NCBI RefSeq assembly: GCF_009720385.1
Contig: NZ_WARX01000026.1
Location: 110,651 to 174,650, forward strand
Source of the DNA: Catellatospora vulcania
GTDB lineage: Bacteria; Actinomycetota; Actinomycetes; Mycobacteriales; Micromonosporaceae
Direction: 5' to 3'
DNA: 64,000 nt
Below, piece after piece: positions 44,629-53,555 of this stretch. The number at the start of each line of letters is the position of its first letter. The first letter of the stretch is position 1. A program made the translations under genes and the position numbers. The notes beneath the pieces are model-generated. The model did not search any database and had not been told where the DNA came from. It saw nothing but the letters and a program-made list of their open reading frames with translations.

Positions 44629-44659
44629 ATCCGTGGTCGGTTCCGTGGTCGCCACGGAT
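44629..44659. promoter_or_regulatory. TCCGTGGTCGG boxes before VOC gene
   Basis: TCCGTGGTCGG at 44630-44640 and TCCGTGGTCGC at 44642-44652 are tandem. They are framed by ATCCGTGG (44629-44636) and CCACGGAT (44652-44659). This is the same box as in the LuxR/MFS divergent region, so this VOC gene is a likely co-target. Confidence 0.55.
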
Positions 44660-44759
44660 GTGGGCCGACCCTCGCAGGCGAAAAGCTGTCAGCAGTTCCC
44701 GCTCGTCACGAAGGAACACCCAACCGGGTCGAGGCGACCCGACAACCTCAGGAGTGATC

Positions 44760-45116
44760 ATGACCGGCTCTTCCACCCATGGCGTCAAGACCGTGCTGCA
44801 CCCCGTGTCCGACCTCGCGGCGGCGAAGGCCGTGTACGCCGCCCTGCTCGGCGTGCAGCCGCAGACCGACTCGTCGTACTACGTCGGCTTCGAGGCCGCG
44901 GGCCAGCAGATCGGCCTGATCCCCGCCGGCGGACCGCAGGGCCTGACCTCGCCGGTAACGTACTGGCACGTGCCGGACATCGCGGCGAAGCTCGCCGAGC
45001 TGACCGCCGCGGGCGCGACCGTGCAGCAGGCCGCGCACGACGTCGGCGGCGGCCGGCTGGTGGCCACCGTCACCGACCTCGACGGCAACCTGCTGGGCCT
45101 GCTCCAGGACAGCTGA
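44760..45116 (+). CDS. VOC (glyoxalase/bleomycin-resistance-like) protein
   Basis: A 118-residue VOC-fold protein with two beta-alpha-beta units: KTVLHPVSDLAAAKAVYAALLGVQP and TYWHVPDIAAKLAELTAAGATVQQ, ending DLDGNLLGLLQDS. Small VOC proteins bind or transform toxic small molecules, some through metal ligands. ATG at 44760 has CAGGAG 6 nt upstream. Its upstream boxes match those before the MFS gene. Confidence 0.87.
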   Translation: MTGSSTHGVKTVLHPVSDLAAAKAVYAALLGVQPQTDSSYYVGFEAAGQQIGLIPAGGPQGLTSPVTYWHVPDIAAKLAELTAAGATVQQAAHDVGGGRLVATVTDLDGNLLGLLQDS

Positions 45117-45184
45117 CCCGGCCGACGTCCCTCCCAAGAGGCGGCGGTCCGCCGGCCCGGCCCGTCCACGGAGGAGACTTGCCC

Positions 45185-45271
45185 ATGAACCGCAACAAGT
45201 GGATCCGGCAGTTCCACCGCTGGATGTCCAGCACCTTCGCTGACCCCGGTGTACGCCGAGCACGACAGTGA
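45185..45271 (+). CDS. 28-residue ORF, possible truncated gene
   Basis: ATG at 45185 has a good GGAGGAG site 9 nt upstream and encodes MNRNKWIRQFHRWMSSTFAD and eight more residues. The opening (MNR..WIRxFHRWxS) is like the start of small actinobacterial membrane proteins of about 100 residues, but the hydrophobic part is absent. It could be a decayed gene with a real ribosome site or a true micropeptide. Confidence 0.35.
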   Translation: MNRNKWIRQFHRWMSSTFADPGVRRARQ

Positions 45272-45331
45272 GATCGCCGACAGGGCGGCCCGGCCGATCC
45301 GGGCCGCCCTGGCTCCGTCCCTGCGCGGTAC

Positions 45332-46483
45332 CTAACGGCCCAGCGGCACGCGCACCTTGGCGAAGAAGGCGCGGATGTCGGCCGCGTGCGCCGAGGGCTG
45401 CTCCATCGCCACGAAGTGGTTGCCCGGGTTGCCCTCGGGCCAGTGCACGATGGTGTTGTCGCGTTCCGCCAGCCGCCGCATCAGCGCCGAACCTCCGCCG
45501 TACACGCCTGACGGCACCGCACGCTGCCCCTTCGGCCAGGCGAACCCGCCGTCGTCGGCCAACGTCAGCAGGTCGTACATCGGCCACGACGACGAGCCCG
45601 ATGTGCCGGTGAACCAGTACAGGCTCACGTTGGTGAGCAGCTGGTCGCGACTGATGACCTGGTCCGGGGTATCGGCCATGAAGGCGAACTCCTTGAACTT
45701 CTGCATCATCCAGGCCAGCAGCCCGGCCGGGGAGTCGTGCCAGGCGTACGCGAAGGTCTGCGGCGCGGCCCGCAGCAGCGCGTGATGGTCCACGCCGCCG
45801 CTCATCCACTGCTGCATCTGCGCCCACTCGGCGCGTTCGGCCTCGTTCATCCCCGGCACGTCGGCCGCGGTCGGGAACCCGAACCCGCCGTCGATGTGCA
45901 CACCGACCACGTGTTCGGGCGCGACCTTCGCCACCTCGGGGGCGACGTACGCGCCGAGGTCGCCGCCCTGGGCGCCGTAGCGGTCGTAGCCGAGGCGGCG
46001 CATCAGTTCGGCCCACATCCGGGCCACCCGGGCGACGGTGAAACCGGTCTGCGGCGGGGCCTGCGAGAACCCGAACCCGGGCACGGACGGCACCACCACG
46101 TGGAAAGCCTGCCCGGGGTCCGCGCCGTGGGCGCGCGGGTCGGTCAGCGGCCCGATCAGGTCGGTGAACTCGACGACCGAGTTCGGCCAGCCGTGCGTCA
46201 GGATCAGCGGCAGCGCGTCCGGCTCCGGCGAGCGCACGTGCAGCAGGTGCACGTCCAGGCCGTCGATCTCGGTGACGAACTGGGGGAACTCGTTCAACCG
46301 CGCTTCGTGCACGCGCCAGTCGTAGCCGCCCGCCCAGTATTCGGCCAGCTCCCGCAGGTAGTCCACGGGCACGCCGCGGCTCCAGCCGTCGCCGGGCGTC
46401 TGCCGGGGCCAGCGGGTCCGGGCCAGCCGGTCGCGCAGGTCGTCGAGGTCGGCTTGGGGGATGTCGATCCGAAATGGCGTCAT
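45332..46483 (-). CDS. Epoxide hydrolase (EHN domain, alpha/beta hydrolase)
   Basis: A 383-residue enzyme. The N-terminal EHN domain (1-110) reads [43 protein letters not shown]. The alpha/beta hydrolase core has oxyanion HGWPNSV (about 97-103), nucleophile Asp175 in [10 protein letters not shown] and His356 in [12 protein letters not shown]. It hydrolyses epoxides to diols through an ester intermediate. ATG at 46483; upstream in-frame codons overlap the divergent operator. Divergent from a WYL regulator, its likely controller. Cytosolic. Confidence 0.9.
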   Translation of the reverse strand: MTPFRIDIPQADLDDLRDRLARTRWPRQTPGDGWSRGVPVDYLRELAEYWAGGYDWRVHEARLNEFPQFVTEIDGLDVHLLHVRSPEPDALPLILTHGWPNSVVEFTDLIGPLTDPRAHGADPGQAFHVVVPSVPGFGFSQAPPQTGFTVARVARMWAELMRRLGYDRYGAQGGDLGAYVAPEVAKVAPEHVVGVHIDGGFGFPTAADVPGMNEAERAEWAQMQQWMSGGVDHHALLRAAPQTFAYAWHDSPAGLLAWMMQKFKEFAFMADTPDQVISRDQLLTNVSLYWFTGTSGSSSWPMYDLLTLADDGGFAWPKGQRAVPSGVYGGGSALMRRLAERDNTIVHWPEGNPGNHFVAMEQPSAHAADIRAFFAKVRVPLGR

Positions 46484-46496
46484 GCCGGCCACGCTA

Positions 46497-46512
46497 TGAC
46501 CCATGTAGGTCA
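46497..46512. promoter_or_regulatory. Operator candidate between epoxide hydrolase and WYL regulator
   Basis: TGACC (46497-46501) and GGTCA (46508-46512) form an inverted repeat with a 6-nt centre in the 63-bp gap. A further TGTCACACATGACC follows. The gap is short enough that one bound regulator would affect both genes. Confidence 0.5.
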
Positions 46513-46546
46513 GTTTCTGTCACACATGACCGGCAGGATGGCATCC

Positions 46547-47506
46547 ATGTCCGACACACCGGCCCGGCTGCTGAACCTGCTGTCGTTGCTGCAGACCCCC
46601 CGGGAGTGGCCCGGCAGCGAACTCGCCGCCCGGCTGGAGGTCAGCGTGCGCACCATCCGGCGCGACGTGGACCGGCTGCGCGACCTCGGCTACCCGGTGC
46701 AGGCGACGATGGGCGCGGTAGGCGGCTACCGCCTGGTCGCGGGCAAGGCCATGCCGCCGCTGCTGCTCGACGACGAGGAGGCGGTCGCGATCACCGTCGG
46801 CCTGCGCACCGCGGCCGTGCACGCGGTCACCGGGATCGACGAGTCCTCGATCCGTGCCCTGGCGAAGCTGGAGCAGGTGCTGCCGTCGCGGCTGCGCCAC
46901 CGGGTCGGCGTGCTCGGCCGCGCCACCGAGCCGATGACAGGCTGGAGCGGCCCGACGGTCGACCCGGAACAGCTGACCGCGCTGGCCGCCGCCGTCGGCA
47001 ACCGGGAACGGCTGCGGTTCGGCTACCGGCGGCGCGACGGCACGGGCAGCGAGCGGCTCGCCGAGCCGCACAAGCTGGTGTCCGCGGGCCGCCGGTGGTA
47101 TCTGGTCGCCTACGACGTCGACCGCGCCGACTGGCGCATCTTCCGGGTGGACCGGATCAGCGCGGTGCGCCCGACCGGGCAGCGCACCCCGGCGCGGGCG
47201 CTGCCTGCCGCCGACGCCGCCGCGTACGTGACCGGCAAGCTCAGCGAGCTCGCGCCCGTGTACCAGGCGGTGGCGACCTTGCACGCGCCCCTGGCGCAGG
47301 TCGCGGGACGGATCGGCGACTCCCCCGCCGACCTGGTGCCGATCGACGCGACGAGTTGCCGGTTGACCGGCCACACCGAGCCGCTGGAGTGGCTGGCCTG
47401 GCGGCTGCTGATGCTCGGCTGCGAGTTCGAGGTGCACGAGCCGCCGGAGCTGGTCGCCTACCTGCGCGAGATAAGCGGGCGGGCGGCCCGCGCGGCGCAC
47501 GGGTAG
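46547..47506 (+). CDS. WYL-domain (YafY/DeoR-type) regulator
   Basis: A 319-residue regulator. The N-terminal HTH_11 reads ARLLNLLSLLQTPREWPGSELAARLEVSVRTIRRDVDRLRDLGYPV, followed by GGYRL. The WYL domain (about 140-225) includes RRWYLVAYDVDRADWRIFRVDRI. A WCX extension ends the protein. WYL domains sense nucleic acids or small ligands. Three in-frame ATGs (46526, 46538, 46547); I use the last as it starts the HTH. Divergent from the epoxide hydrolase gene. Ends 9 nt before the HAD gene. Confidence 0.88.
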   Translation: MSDTPARLLNLLSLLQTPREWPGSELAARLEVSVRTIRRDVDRLRDLGYPVQATMGAVGGYRLVAGKAMPPLLLDDEEAVAITVGLRTAAVHAVTGIDESSIRALAKLEQVLPSRLRHRVGVLGRATEPMTGWSGPTVDPEQLTALAAAVGNRERLRFGYRRRDGTGSERLAEPHKLVSAGRRWYLVAYDVDRADWRIFRVDRISAVRPTGQRTPARALPAADAAAYVTGKLSELAPVYQAVATLHAPLAQVAGRIGDSPADLVPIDATSCRLTGHTEPLEWLAWRLLMLGCEFEVHEPPELVAYLREISGRAARAAHG

Positions 47507-47515
47507 CCTGCTGCG

Positions 47516-48121
47516 GTGAGGCTGCCGCTGCCGCCCGGGGAGTTCCGGGCCTACCTGTTCGACTGCGACGGCACCGTCGCCGACTCGATGCCGTTGCACT
47601 ACCGCGCCTGGTCGCAGGCGGTCGGCGAGTGGGGCTGCGACTTCCCCGAGGACCTGTTCTACGCGTGGGGCGGCCGGACGGTGCCCGACATCATCGCCGA
47701 CCTGAACGCCACGCGCGGCCTGGCGATGACGGTCAGCGAGGTCGACGAGCGCCGCGAGGGCCTGTACCGGCAACTGCTGCCGCAGCTGACCGCGGTGCCC
47801 GAGGTGCTGGCGCACATCGAGGACGCGCACGGCCGGGTGCCGTTCGCGGTCGTGTCCGGCGGCGCCCGCGCGTCGGTCAGCGCGTCGCTGACCATGCTGG
47901 GCCTGCTCGACCGGTTCGACCTGATGGTGTGCGCGGAGGACTACACCCGGGCCAAGCCCGATCCGGAGGCGTTCCTGCTGGCCGCGGCGGGGCTCGGGGT
48001 CGCGCCGGAGCACTGCGTGGTGTTCGAGGACACCGAGCTGGGCGTGGCCGCGGCGACCGCGGCGGGCATGGCCTGCGTACGCGTGCCGCCGCCCTGGCAG
48101 CGCGGGAGCGCGCCGGCCTGA
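47516..48121 (+). CDS. HAD superfamily phosphatase (beta-PGM-like)
   Basis: A 201-residue HAD hydrolase. Motif 1 DCDGTVAD has nucleophile Asp16 and Asp18; motif 2 is VVSGGARAS, motif 3 is AKPDPEAFLLAA, and motif 4 is VVFEDTELGVAAATAAGM. The cap is the small helical type of beta-phosphoglucomutase and fructose-1-phosphatase (YqaB), so a sugar phosphate is the probable substrate. Starts at GTG 47516, 9 nt after the WYL gene, so the two may be co-transcribed. Confidence 0.9.
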   Translation: MRLPLPPGEFRAYLFDCDGTVADSMPLHYRAWSQAVGEWGCDFPEDLFYAWGGRTVPDIIADLNATRGLAMTVSEVDERREGLYRQLLPQLTAVPEVLAHIEDAHGRVPFAVVSGGARASVSASLTMLGLLDRFDLMVCAEDYTRAKPDPEAFLLAAAGLGVAPEHCVVFEDTELGVAAATAAGMACVRVPPPWQRGSAPA

Positions 48122-48134
48122 CCGGCACATGGAA

Positions 48135-48168
48135 AAGCCGGGGTGCGCAGGTTCGCGCACCCCGGCTT
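48135..48168. terminator. Strong bidirectional terminator
   Basis: AAGCCGGGGTGCGC (48135-48148) pairs perfectly with GCGCACCCCGGCTT (48155-48168), with a 6-nt loop, between the convergent HAD and subtilase genes. Confidence 0.9.
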
Positions 48169-48181
48169 CAGTTCACTCCGG

Positions 48182-51100
48182 TCAGGGCTGCTGACCGGCG
48201 GTGCCGGGGCGTTGCACGATCACCGCGGAGCTGACCACGGTGACACCGGGCACGGTGGAGGCGATCATCTCAGTGGTGAGAGCGCCGTTACCGGCCTGGA
48301 TGCCGCGGACGTCGATCGTGTAGGACACCGAGCCGCCCGGAGCCGGGTCGGTGCTGGTGACGACCAGGTCGGCGGTCGGCAGGGTGCCGACGGGCAGCTG
48401 CTCGCCACCGGTGCCGTCCGCGCTCTCCGCGCCCACGATGTACGCCTGACCGCCCGGGTCGGCGGGCAGCGCGGCCGAGTCGTACGCGAACGAGATGTCC
48501 TGCGTGCCGTTGACGCCGATCCAGATCTGGAAGTGGCGGTTGGAGTTGGTGCCCCACACGTCCACCTGCCACTCCAGCACCAGCCAGGTGCTGACGCCGT
48601 CGGTCAGCGTCGCCACCCGGATGCCCTCGTCGTTGGTGCCGTCGAGGTCGCTCCAGAACGGGGCCAGCACGTTGTTCGGGCGGGCCGTGTCCGGGATCTG
48701 GGTCAGGGCGCAGCAGTTGTTGTCCTCGCTGGTGGCGCCGCCGACGACCGCGTAGCCGTTGGAGAGGACACCGATCGAGGTGTACGTGATGCCGTTGTAC
48801 ACGTACGGCGGCACGTTGTAGTTGACGACCGACTCGTCACCGAGCGGGTCCGGCGTGATGCCGAACGCCGCCAGTGGGAGGTAGCCGGCCGGGCCCGCAC
48901 CGGGCTCGATCGACGGCACACCCGGCTTGGCGCCGGTCAGCGTGACGTCGTTCTTGGTGACCAGCCACGGCGTGTTCAGGGTGGCACCGGTCACGCCGGT
49001 GGCCTTGAGCTTGCCGTTGAGCACCGTCTTGAGGTCGGCGTCGGCGTCGGCGAACGTGTTGTTCGTCGCGGTCACCGTGCAGGTGGTGTTGCCCGACAGC
49101 GGGATGGTGCCCGCGGCGCAGGTGCTGGTCAGGCTGACGTTGCCCTGCTGCGGCACGAACGCCACCGGCAGGTGCAGGGTCGGCATGCCGGCCCGGGTCG
49201 CGTCCAGGTTGATCTGGCCGAAGTACTGCCCGGTGGGCGCGCTCGACTCGATCGTGATCTTCAGCGCCTTGGACTTGCCCGGGTTCAGCGTGAACGTCGC
49301 CGGCGCCACGGTGATCTTGCTACCCGCCGGGGAGGACGTGGTGACGTTGTACGTCTGCGCCTTGGTGCTCACGTTGGTCGCGGTGCGGAACGTGGACAGC
49401 CGGCCCGGCAGGGTCGGCACGTTGATCGACGGCAGGTTCAGGTGCACGGCCGCGATCGGGTCGTTGCCGAGGGCGAACATCCGCTCGGCGGTCTCGTCGA
49501 AGGTGATGCCCGGGTTGGACGCCTTCGTCAGGTCGAGACGGCCCGAACCGGTGTCGAACGGGTCGGCCGGGGTGACCGTGTCCTCCTTGACGACCGAGGT
49601 CTTGGCCGTGGTCATCATGGCGGACTTGATCTGGCCGGGCGTCCACGTCGGGTGGGCTGCCTTGAGCAGCACGGCCGCGCCCGCGATGTGCGGGGCGGAC
49701 ATGGACGTGCCGGCGATCGCCTGGAAGTACTCGCCCGCCGGGCCGCCGTCGACGGCGTCCGGGGTGGGCGTGTTACCGGCCAGGATCTGCACACCCGGGG
49801 CGGTGATGTCGGGCTTGATGCCCAGCCCGCCCGGACCGCGCGAGGAGAACGCCGCCATCACGTCGCCCTGGCCGTTGTGCTTCTGCCCGGCGGTGAAGGA
49901 CGCGGTGATGCCGGCGGGGTGCGCCGTCACGAACGCGTTGAACTGCGTGCCGTCGGCCAGGTGCACCGTCGGCAGGTAGTGGTTGTCGGTCTCGATGTCG
50001 GCGAGGGTGGCGTTGAACAGGATCATGCCTGCCGCGCCGCCGGCCTTGACGTTGAAGCCCTTCTCCACGCGGGCGTTGACGCCGCGCTGGCAGGCCACGA
50101 TCTTGCCGGCGACCGAGGCCGGGGCCGCGCTCTGGCACAGCGCGTCGCCGTACGACGACGCGAGCACCACGGGCAGCTCGCCGACGCCGGCGGTGATCGA
50201 CGCGCCGGTCAGCACGAGGGTGTCCGCACCCGACTTGAGGGTCAGCGTGGAGACGAACTCACGGGTCTGGGTCGACGCCGCGACGGTGGTGACCCACGGG
50301 GACACGTGGTCGGTGGTCGCCGAACCCGGGCCGGAGTTGCCGGCCGAGGCCGACACGAACACGCCGGCCGCGTACGCGTCGAGGAACGTGAGCTCCACCG
50401 CGTCGGTGAACGGGTTGCTGCCGCCCGAGATCGAGTAGTTGATCACCGACACGCCGTCGAGGATCGCCTGCTGGGCCGCGGCGGCCAGGTCGGAGCTGTA
50501 GCCGCCCTGCGGGCCGAGGGCCTTGTAGACCGACAGCCACGCGCCCGGCGCGACACCGTTCAGCGGGCCGCGCTCGACGCCGAACACCGTCGCCGAGGTG
50601 AGCTTGTTGCCCGCCGAGGTGGACGCGGTGTGGGTGCCGTGGCCGCCGCTGTCACGCGCCGAGTGGTAGACGTCGTCACCGGTCTGCGCGTCGTAGGTGT
50701 CGAGGAACTTGCCGCCGCCGATGAGCTTGTGGTTGCAGACGAACACGTCCGCGGCCGGGGTCAGCGGGTTGTCGCCGAAGTCGCACTCGCGCGGCGTGCC
50801 GTCGGCCTTGGCCGGCGGAGCGCCCAGGTTGCCCTGGTCGGCGAAGGACGGGTGCTCCGGCCATGCGCCGGTGTCGATGACACCGATGATGACGCCCTTG
50901 CCGGCGTTGGCGGTGCCACCCAGGCCCGGGTAGAGCGAGGTCGCACCGATGAACGGGGCGCTGGCGTCGGTGAGCGTCTGGCGCAGCTCGTCCTTCTGCA
51001 CCGCGGACACGCCCGGGATCTTCAGCACGTCGGCGATCTTGTTGGCGGGCACGACCGCCGCGACGCCGCCGTAGACGGTGCGCAGGCGCTGCCCGGCCTT

Positions 51101-51511
51101 GGCGCCCTTGACATTGCCGAGGGCCTTGACGAACGCGTCCTCACGCTGGGCGAGGTAGCCCTCGTAGCGCTTCTCCGCGGCGTTGCCGGACAGCTTCTTG
51201 CCGGTTACGCGCGGGCTGGTCGCGGCGTAGCCGTCGATGCCGCCGGCGTAGGTCGCCACGGCATCGACGTCGAGCTTGACCAGCACCGGCAACAGCGCGG
51301 TGTCGGTGCGGCCGAGCAGCGACGGGTCGGTCTGCGCGAGCCGGCTGCTGGGGGTCTTGTCCGCCGTGATGTGCGAAGTCGCCGTCACCTTGTTCGCCTT
51401 GAAGGGCGAGGGCTGCGGAGCCGCCATTCCGGGAGTGGTCCACGTCGCACCGGCCAGCGGCACGACGAGGACCCCCACGAATGCGGCTCGTAGCCACCTG
51501 GGTGATCTCAT
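48182..51511 (-). CDS. Large secreted subtilisin-like protease (S8) with PA domain
   Basis: A 1109-residue secreted protease. Signal peptide 1-30; propeptide (Inhibitor_I9-like) about 70-180. The S8 catalytic domain has Asp213 (GVIDTGAWPEHP), His291 (GGHGTHTAST), an SAGNSG oxyanion site and Ser603 (GTSMSAPH). A PA domain is inserted at about 415-545. Fn3-like and beta-sandwich domains fill 640-1109, including a NCCALTQ pair of cysteines. ATG at 51511 has AAAGG about 8 nt upstream. Stands alone with a strong terminator behind it. Expected to degrade proteins outside the cell, for nutrient use. Confidence 0.93.
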   Translation of the reverse strand: MRSPRWLRAAFVGVLVVPLAGATWTTPGMAAPQPSPFKANKVTATSHITADKTPSSRLAQTDPSLLGRTDTALLPVLVKLDVDAVATYAGGIDGYAATSPRVTGKKLSGNAAEKRYEGYLAQREDAFVKALGNVKGAKAGQRLRTVYGGVAAVVPANKIADVLKIPGVSAVQKDELRQTLTDASAPFIGATSLYPGLGGTANAGKGVIIGVIDTGAWPEHPSFADQGNLGAPPAKADGTPRECDFGDNPLTPAADVFVCNHKLIGGGKFLDTYDAQTGDDVYHSARDSGGHGTHTASTSAGNKLTSATVFGVERGPLNGVAPGAWLSVYKALGPQGGYSSDLAAAAQQAILDGVSVINYSISGGSNPFTDAVELTFLDAYAAGVFVSASAGNSGPGSATTDHVSPWVTTVAASTQTREFVSTLTLKSGADTLVLTGASITAGVGELPVVLASSYGDALCQSAAPASVAGKIVACQRGVNARVEKGFNVKAGGAAGMILFNATLADIETDNHYLPTVHLADGTQFNAFVTAHPAGITASFTAGQKHNGQGDVMAAFSSRGPGGLGIKPDITAPGVQILAGNTPTPDAVDGGPAGEYFQAIAGTSMSAPHIAGAAVLLKAAHPTWTPGQIKSAMMTTAKTSVVKEDTVTPADPFDTGSGRLDLTKASNPGITFDETAERMFALGNDPIAAVHLNLPSINVPTLPGRLSTFRTATNVSTKAQTYNVTTSSPAGSKITVAPATFTLNPGKSKALKITIESSAPTGQYFGQINLDATRAGMPTLHLPVAFVPQQGNVSLTSTCAAGTIPLSGNTTCTVTATNNTFADADADLKTVLNGKLKATGVTGATLNTPWLVTKNDVTLTGAKPGVPSIEPGAGPAGYLPLAAFGITPDPLGDESVVNYNVPPYVYNGITYTSIGVLSNGYAVVGGATSEDNNCCALTQIPDTARPNNVLAPFWSDLDGTNDEGIRVATLTDGVSTWLVLEWQVDVWGTNSNRHFQIWIGVNGTQDISFAYDSAALPADPGGQAYIVGAESADGTGGEQLPVGTLPTADLVVTSTDPAPGGSVSYTIDVRGIQAGNGALTTEMIASTVPGVTVVSSAVIVQRPGTAGQQP

Positions 51512-51886
51512 CCGGAAACCTTTCTGAGGGCATGAGCGGAGTGGCGGCGCGCGGAGCCGCAGAGCGGTCCGGAACAGGAGAGCGCCGCTAGGGGGAATGC
51601 GAAGGGATCGTTGCACAAGAAGGCATTCCGGCACCAGGGTCTCAACGGTCAGAACGCCGTCAAACAGTGTCCGAACAGGATCCAAACGATGCGCGCGAAG
51701 AACCGAACCGGTGACGTCGGCGCAGGCCCACACGGCGGCGGATCACGCGATCACGCGGGGTGCGACGCGGGCGGCGATTCCGGTGGTGTATTTGGATGTG
51801 TGGACTCAACCGCCGGAATCGGCGCGAGCCCGCCTCCGGCTATTTCCGGACATTCCTTCTTCGCCCATTCATCGGGTCACCGCGTC
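51512..51886. other. 375-bp intergenic stretch with one inverted repeat
   Basis: No convincing gene is seen between the subtilase start and the MarR stop. ATTCCGGTGG (51777-51786) and CCGCCGGAAT (51810-51819) form a 10-bp stem with one G-T pair, about 70 bp after the MarR stop, and may terminate the MarR transcript. The subtilase promoter should lie at about 51600-51700, where TTTGACGG on the minus strand is the best -35 candidate, but no clear -10 follows. Confidence 0.5.
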
Positions 51887-52327
51887 TCAGCCCGCGGCGT
51901 TTCCCGCGGCGATGTGCCGCAGCACGCGGTGGAAGGCCGCCCACTCGCGCGCGCCGACCTCGTCGCGCCAGCGGCGCTCGGTCTCGGCGAGGATCTCCAG
52001 GATGCGGGCCTGCAGGCGCAGCCCTTTGGCGGTGGGGCGCACGATGCGGGCGCGCCGGTCCGCCGGGTCCGGGTCGACGTGCAGGAAGCCGGCCTGCTGC
52101 ATGGTGGCGACGAACTCGCCGAGGGACTGCTTGGTCATGCCGACACGGGCGGCGAGGTCGGTGGGGCGCAAGCCCTCGGCCGGGGTCATCGACAGCAGCC
52201 GCAGGTGGGAGCCGCGCAGGTGGTGCGGTTCGGTGGCGACCTCGGCCTCCATGCCGCGCCGGGCTACGGCGAGGGCCTGTCCTAGCAGGTCGAACACGTG
52301 CGAGTTACCACCGTTGACCGAACTCAT
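51887..52327 (-). CDS. MarR family regulator
   Basis: A 146-residue winged-helix regulator: HHLRGSHLRLLSMTPAEGLRPTDLAARVGMTKQSLGEFVATMQQAGFLHVDPDPADRRARIVRPTAKG, the full MarR core with the DPADRR wing. ATG at 52327. Divergent from the phosphotransferase gene at 52386 with only 58 bp between; this gap is filled by a duplicated 20-bp element that should be its operator. Confidence 0.88.
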   Translation of the reverse strand: MSSVNGGNSHVFDLLGQALAVARRGMEAEVATEPHHLRGSHLRLLSMTPAEGLRPTDLAARVGMTKQSLGEFVATMQQAGFLHVDPDPADRRARIVRPTAKGLRLQARILEILAETERRWRDEVGAREWAAFHRVLRHIAAGNAAG

Positions 52328-52375
52328 CAGGCTACCTTACTATCTCACCAGGTCGTCAGGTAGCCTTACTATCTC
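52327..52375. promoter_or_regulatory. Duplicated operator/promoter element
   Basis: TCAGGCTACCTTACTATCTC (52327-52346) and TCAGGTAGCCTTACTATCTC (52356-52375) are direct repeats at 29-bp spacing differing at 3 positions. Their cores GGCTACC and GGTAGCC are also inverted copies of each other. Each carries TACTAT, a good -10 for the rightward gene. MarR binding at both would shut both directions. Confidence 0.7.
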
Positions 52376-52385
52376 GGAGCCGGTG

Positions 52386-53537
52386 ATGGAACTGTCCGCA
52401 ACGGAAGTGGCCGAGGTCGCCGAGCTGGTGCTCGGCCCGGACGCCGGGCCCGGCGCCTGGCACGTCGAGCCGATCGCCTACCAGTCCGGCTCCCCCGCCA
52501 CCGGCGGCCTGGCCCGCGTACGCGGGGACAGCGAAGGCCGCACGTGGAGCGTCTTCGTCAAGCTGGTGCAGAACCCGCGGCACTGGCCATTACTGCACCT
52601 GGTGCCGGAGGTGTTCCGCGACGAGTTGTGCAGGACCCTGCCGTGGCGGCAGGAGCTGGCGATGTGGGAGGAGCCGTTCGCCGCACACCTGCCGGACGGG
52701 CTGCGGGTCCCCGTCCTGTACCGGATCACCGAGCTGGACACCGAACGGCTGCTGCTGTGGATGGAGGACGTCGACGCCATCGCCGACCGCGACTGGACGC
52801 TCGACCACTACCGCCGCGCCGCCGTCGCGCTCGGCGGGCTGGCCGCGCGCCGCAGCACCCCGGACATCCTCGCCGCCGCCGGCGAGCCGGGCTGGGCACT
52901 GCGTTTGCTCGTCGGCAGCCGCGTCATGCGCGGCGCGGCACCCGCCCTCGAAGACGACCGCCTGTGGGCCCACCCGCTGGTCGTATCCGCCGTCGACGCG
53001 GAACTGCGCGACGACCTGCGCAGGATCGCCGAGGCCGTGCCCGCGATCCTGGACCGGCTCGACACGCTGCCCCAGACGCTGGCGCACGGCGACGCCAGCC
53101 CGCAGAACCTGCTGGTGCCGCGCGGCGAGCCGGATACCTTCGTCGCGATCGACGTGGCGTTCCAGTGCCCGCTCGCGATCGGCTTCGACCTGGGCCAATT
53201 GCTCGTCGGCCTCGCCCACGCCGGACACGTGGAGGCGGCGGCCCTACCGGCCATCCATGACATCCTGGTGCCCGCCTACGTCGAGGGCATGCGCGCCTAC
53301 GGCGTCGATCCCGACCCTGACGCGGTGACCTGCGGTTACGTCGGCGGTCTCGTCGCCCGCGCGGCCCTCACCTCGCTGCCGTACGAGACGCTCGACTCCC
53401 CGCATACCGAACAGCTCGCCACCCTGTGGCAGCAGCGTGCCGCCTTGACCCGCTTCATCGCCGACCTGGGTTTCGACCTGGTCCGATCGACCGCCATCCC
53501 GCCCAGGTCCTGTCCCCTGCCGGTCATGCAAGCTTGA
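52386..53537 (+). CDS. APH-like phosphotransferase
   Basis: A 383-residue protein of the aminoglycoside phosphotransferase/choline kinase fold. The catalytic loop reads LAHGDASPQNLLVP and the metal loop VAIDVAFQCPLAIGFDLGQLL; upstream TWSVFVKLVQ carries the ATP-binding Lys. Resistance by phosphorylation of a small molecule is possible, but many such proteins act on sugars or amino alcohols. ATG at 52386. Divergent from, and presumably repressed by, the MarR gene. The long upstream extension is not coding. Confidence 0.85.
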   Translation: MELSATEVAEVAELVLGPDAGPGAWHVEPIAYQSGSPATGGLARVRGDSEGRTWSVFVKLVQNPRHWPLLHLVPEVFRDELCRTLPWRQELAMWEEPFAAHLPDGLRVPVLYRITELDTERLLLWMEDVDAIADRDWTLDHYRRAAVALGGLAARRSTPDILAAAGEPGWALRLLVGSRVMRGAAPALEDDRLWAHPLVVSAVDAELRDDLRRIAEAVPAILDRLDTLPQTLAHGDASPQNLLVPRGEPDTFVAIDVAFQCPLAIGFDLGQLLVGLAHAGHVEAAALPAIHDILVPAYVEGMRAYGVDPDPDAVTCGYVGGLVARAALTSLPYETLDSPHTEQLATLWQQRAALTRFIADLGFDLVRSTAIPPRSCPLPVMQA

Positions 53538-53555
53538 CCACATACCACTGTGCGG

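Noticed and set aside
48143..51493. A 1116-codon open frame on the plus strand opposite the subtilase gene
   Set aside because: It is the antisense shadow of a GC-rich gene: Arg/Gly/His-rich text without domains, while the minus strand carries a complete S8 protease.
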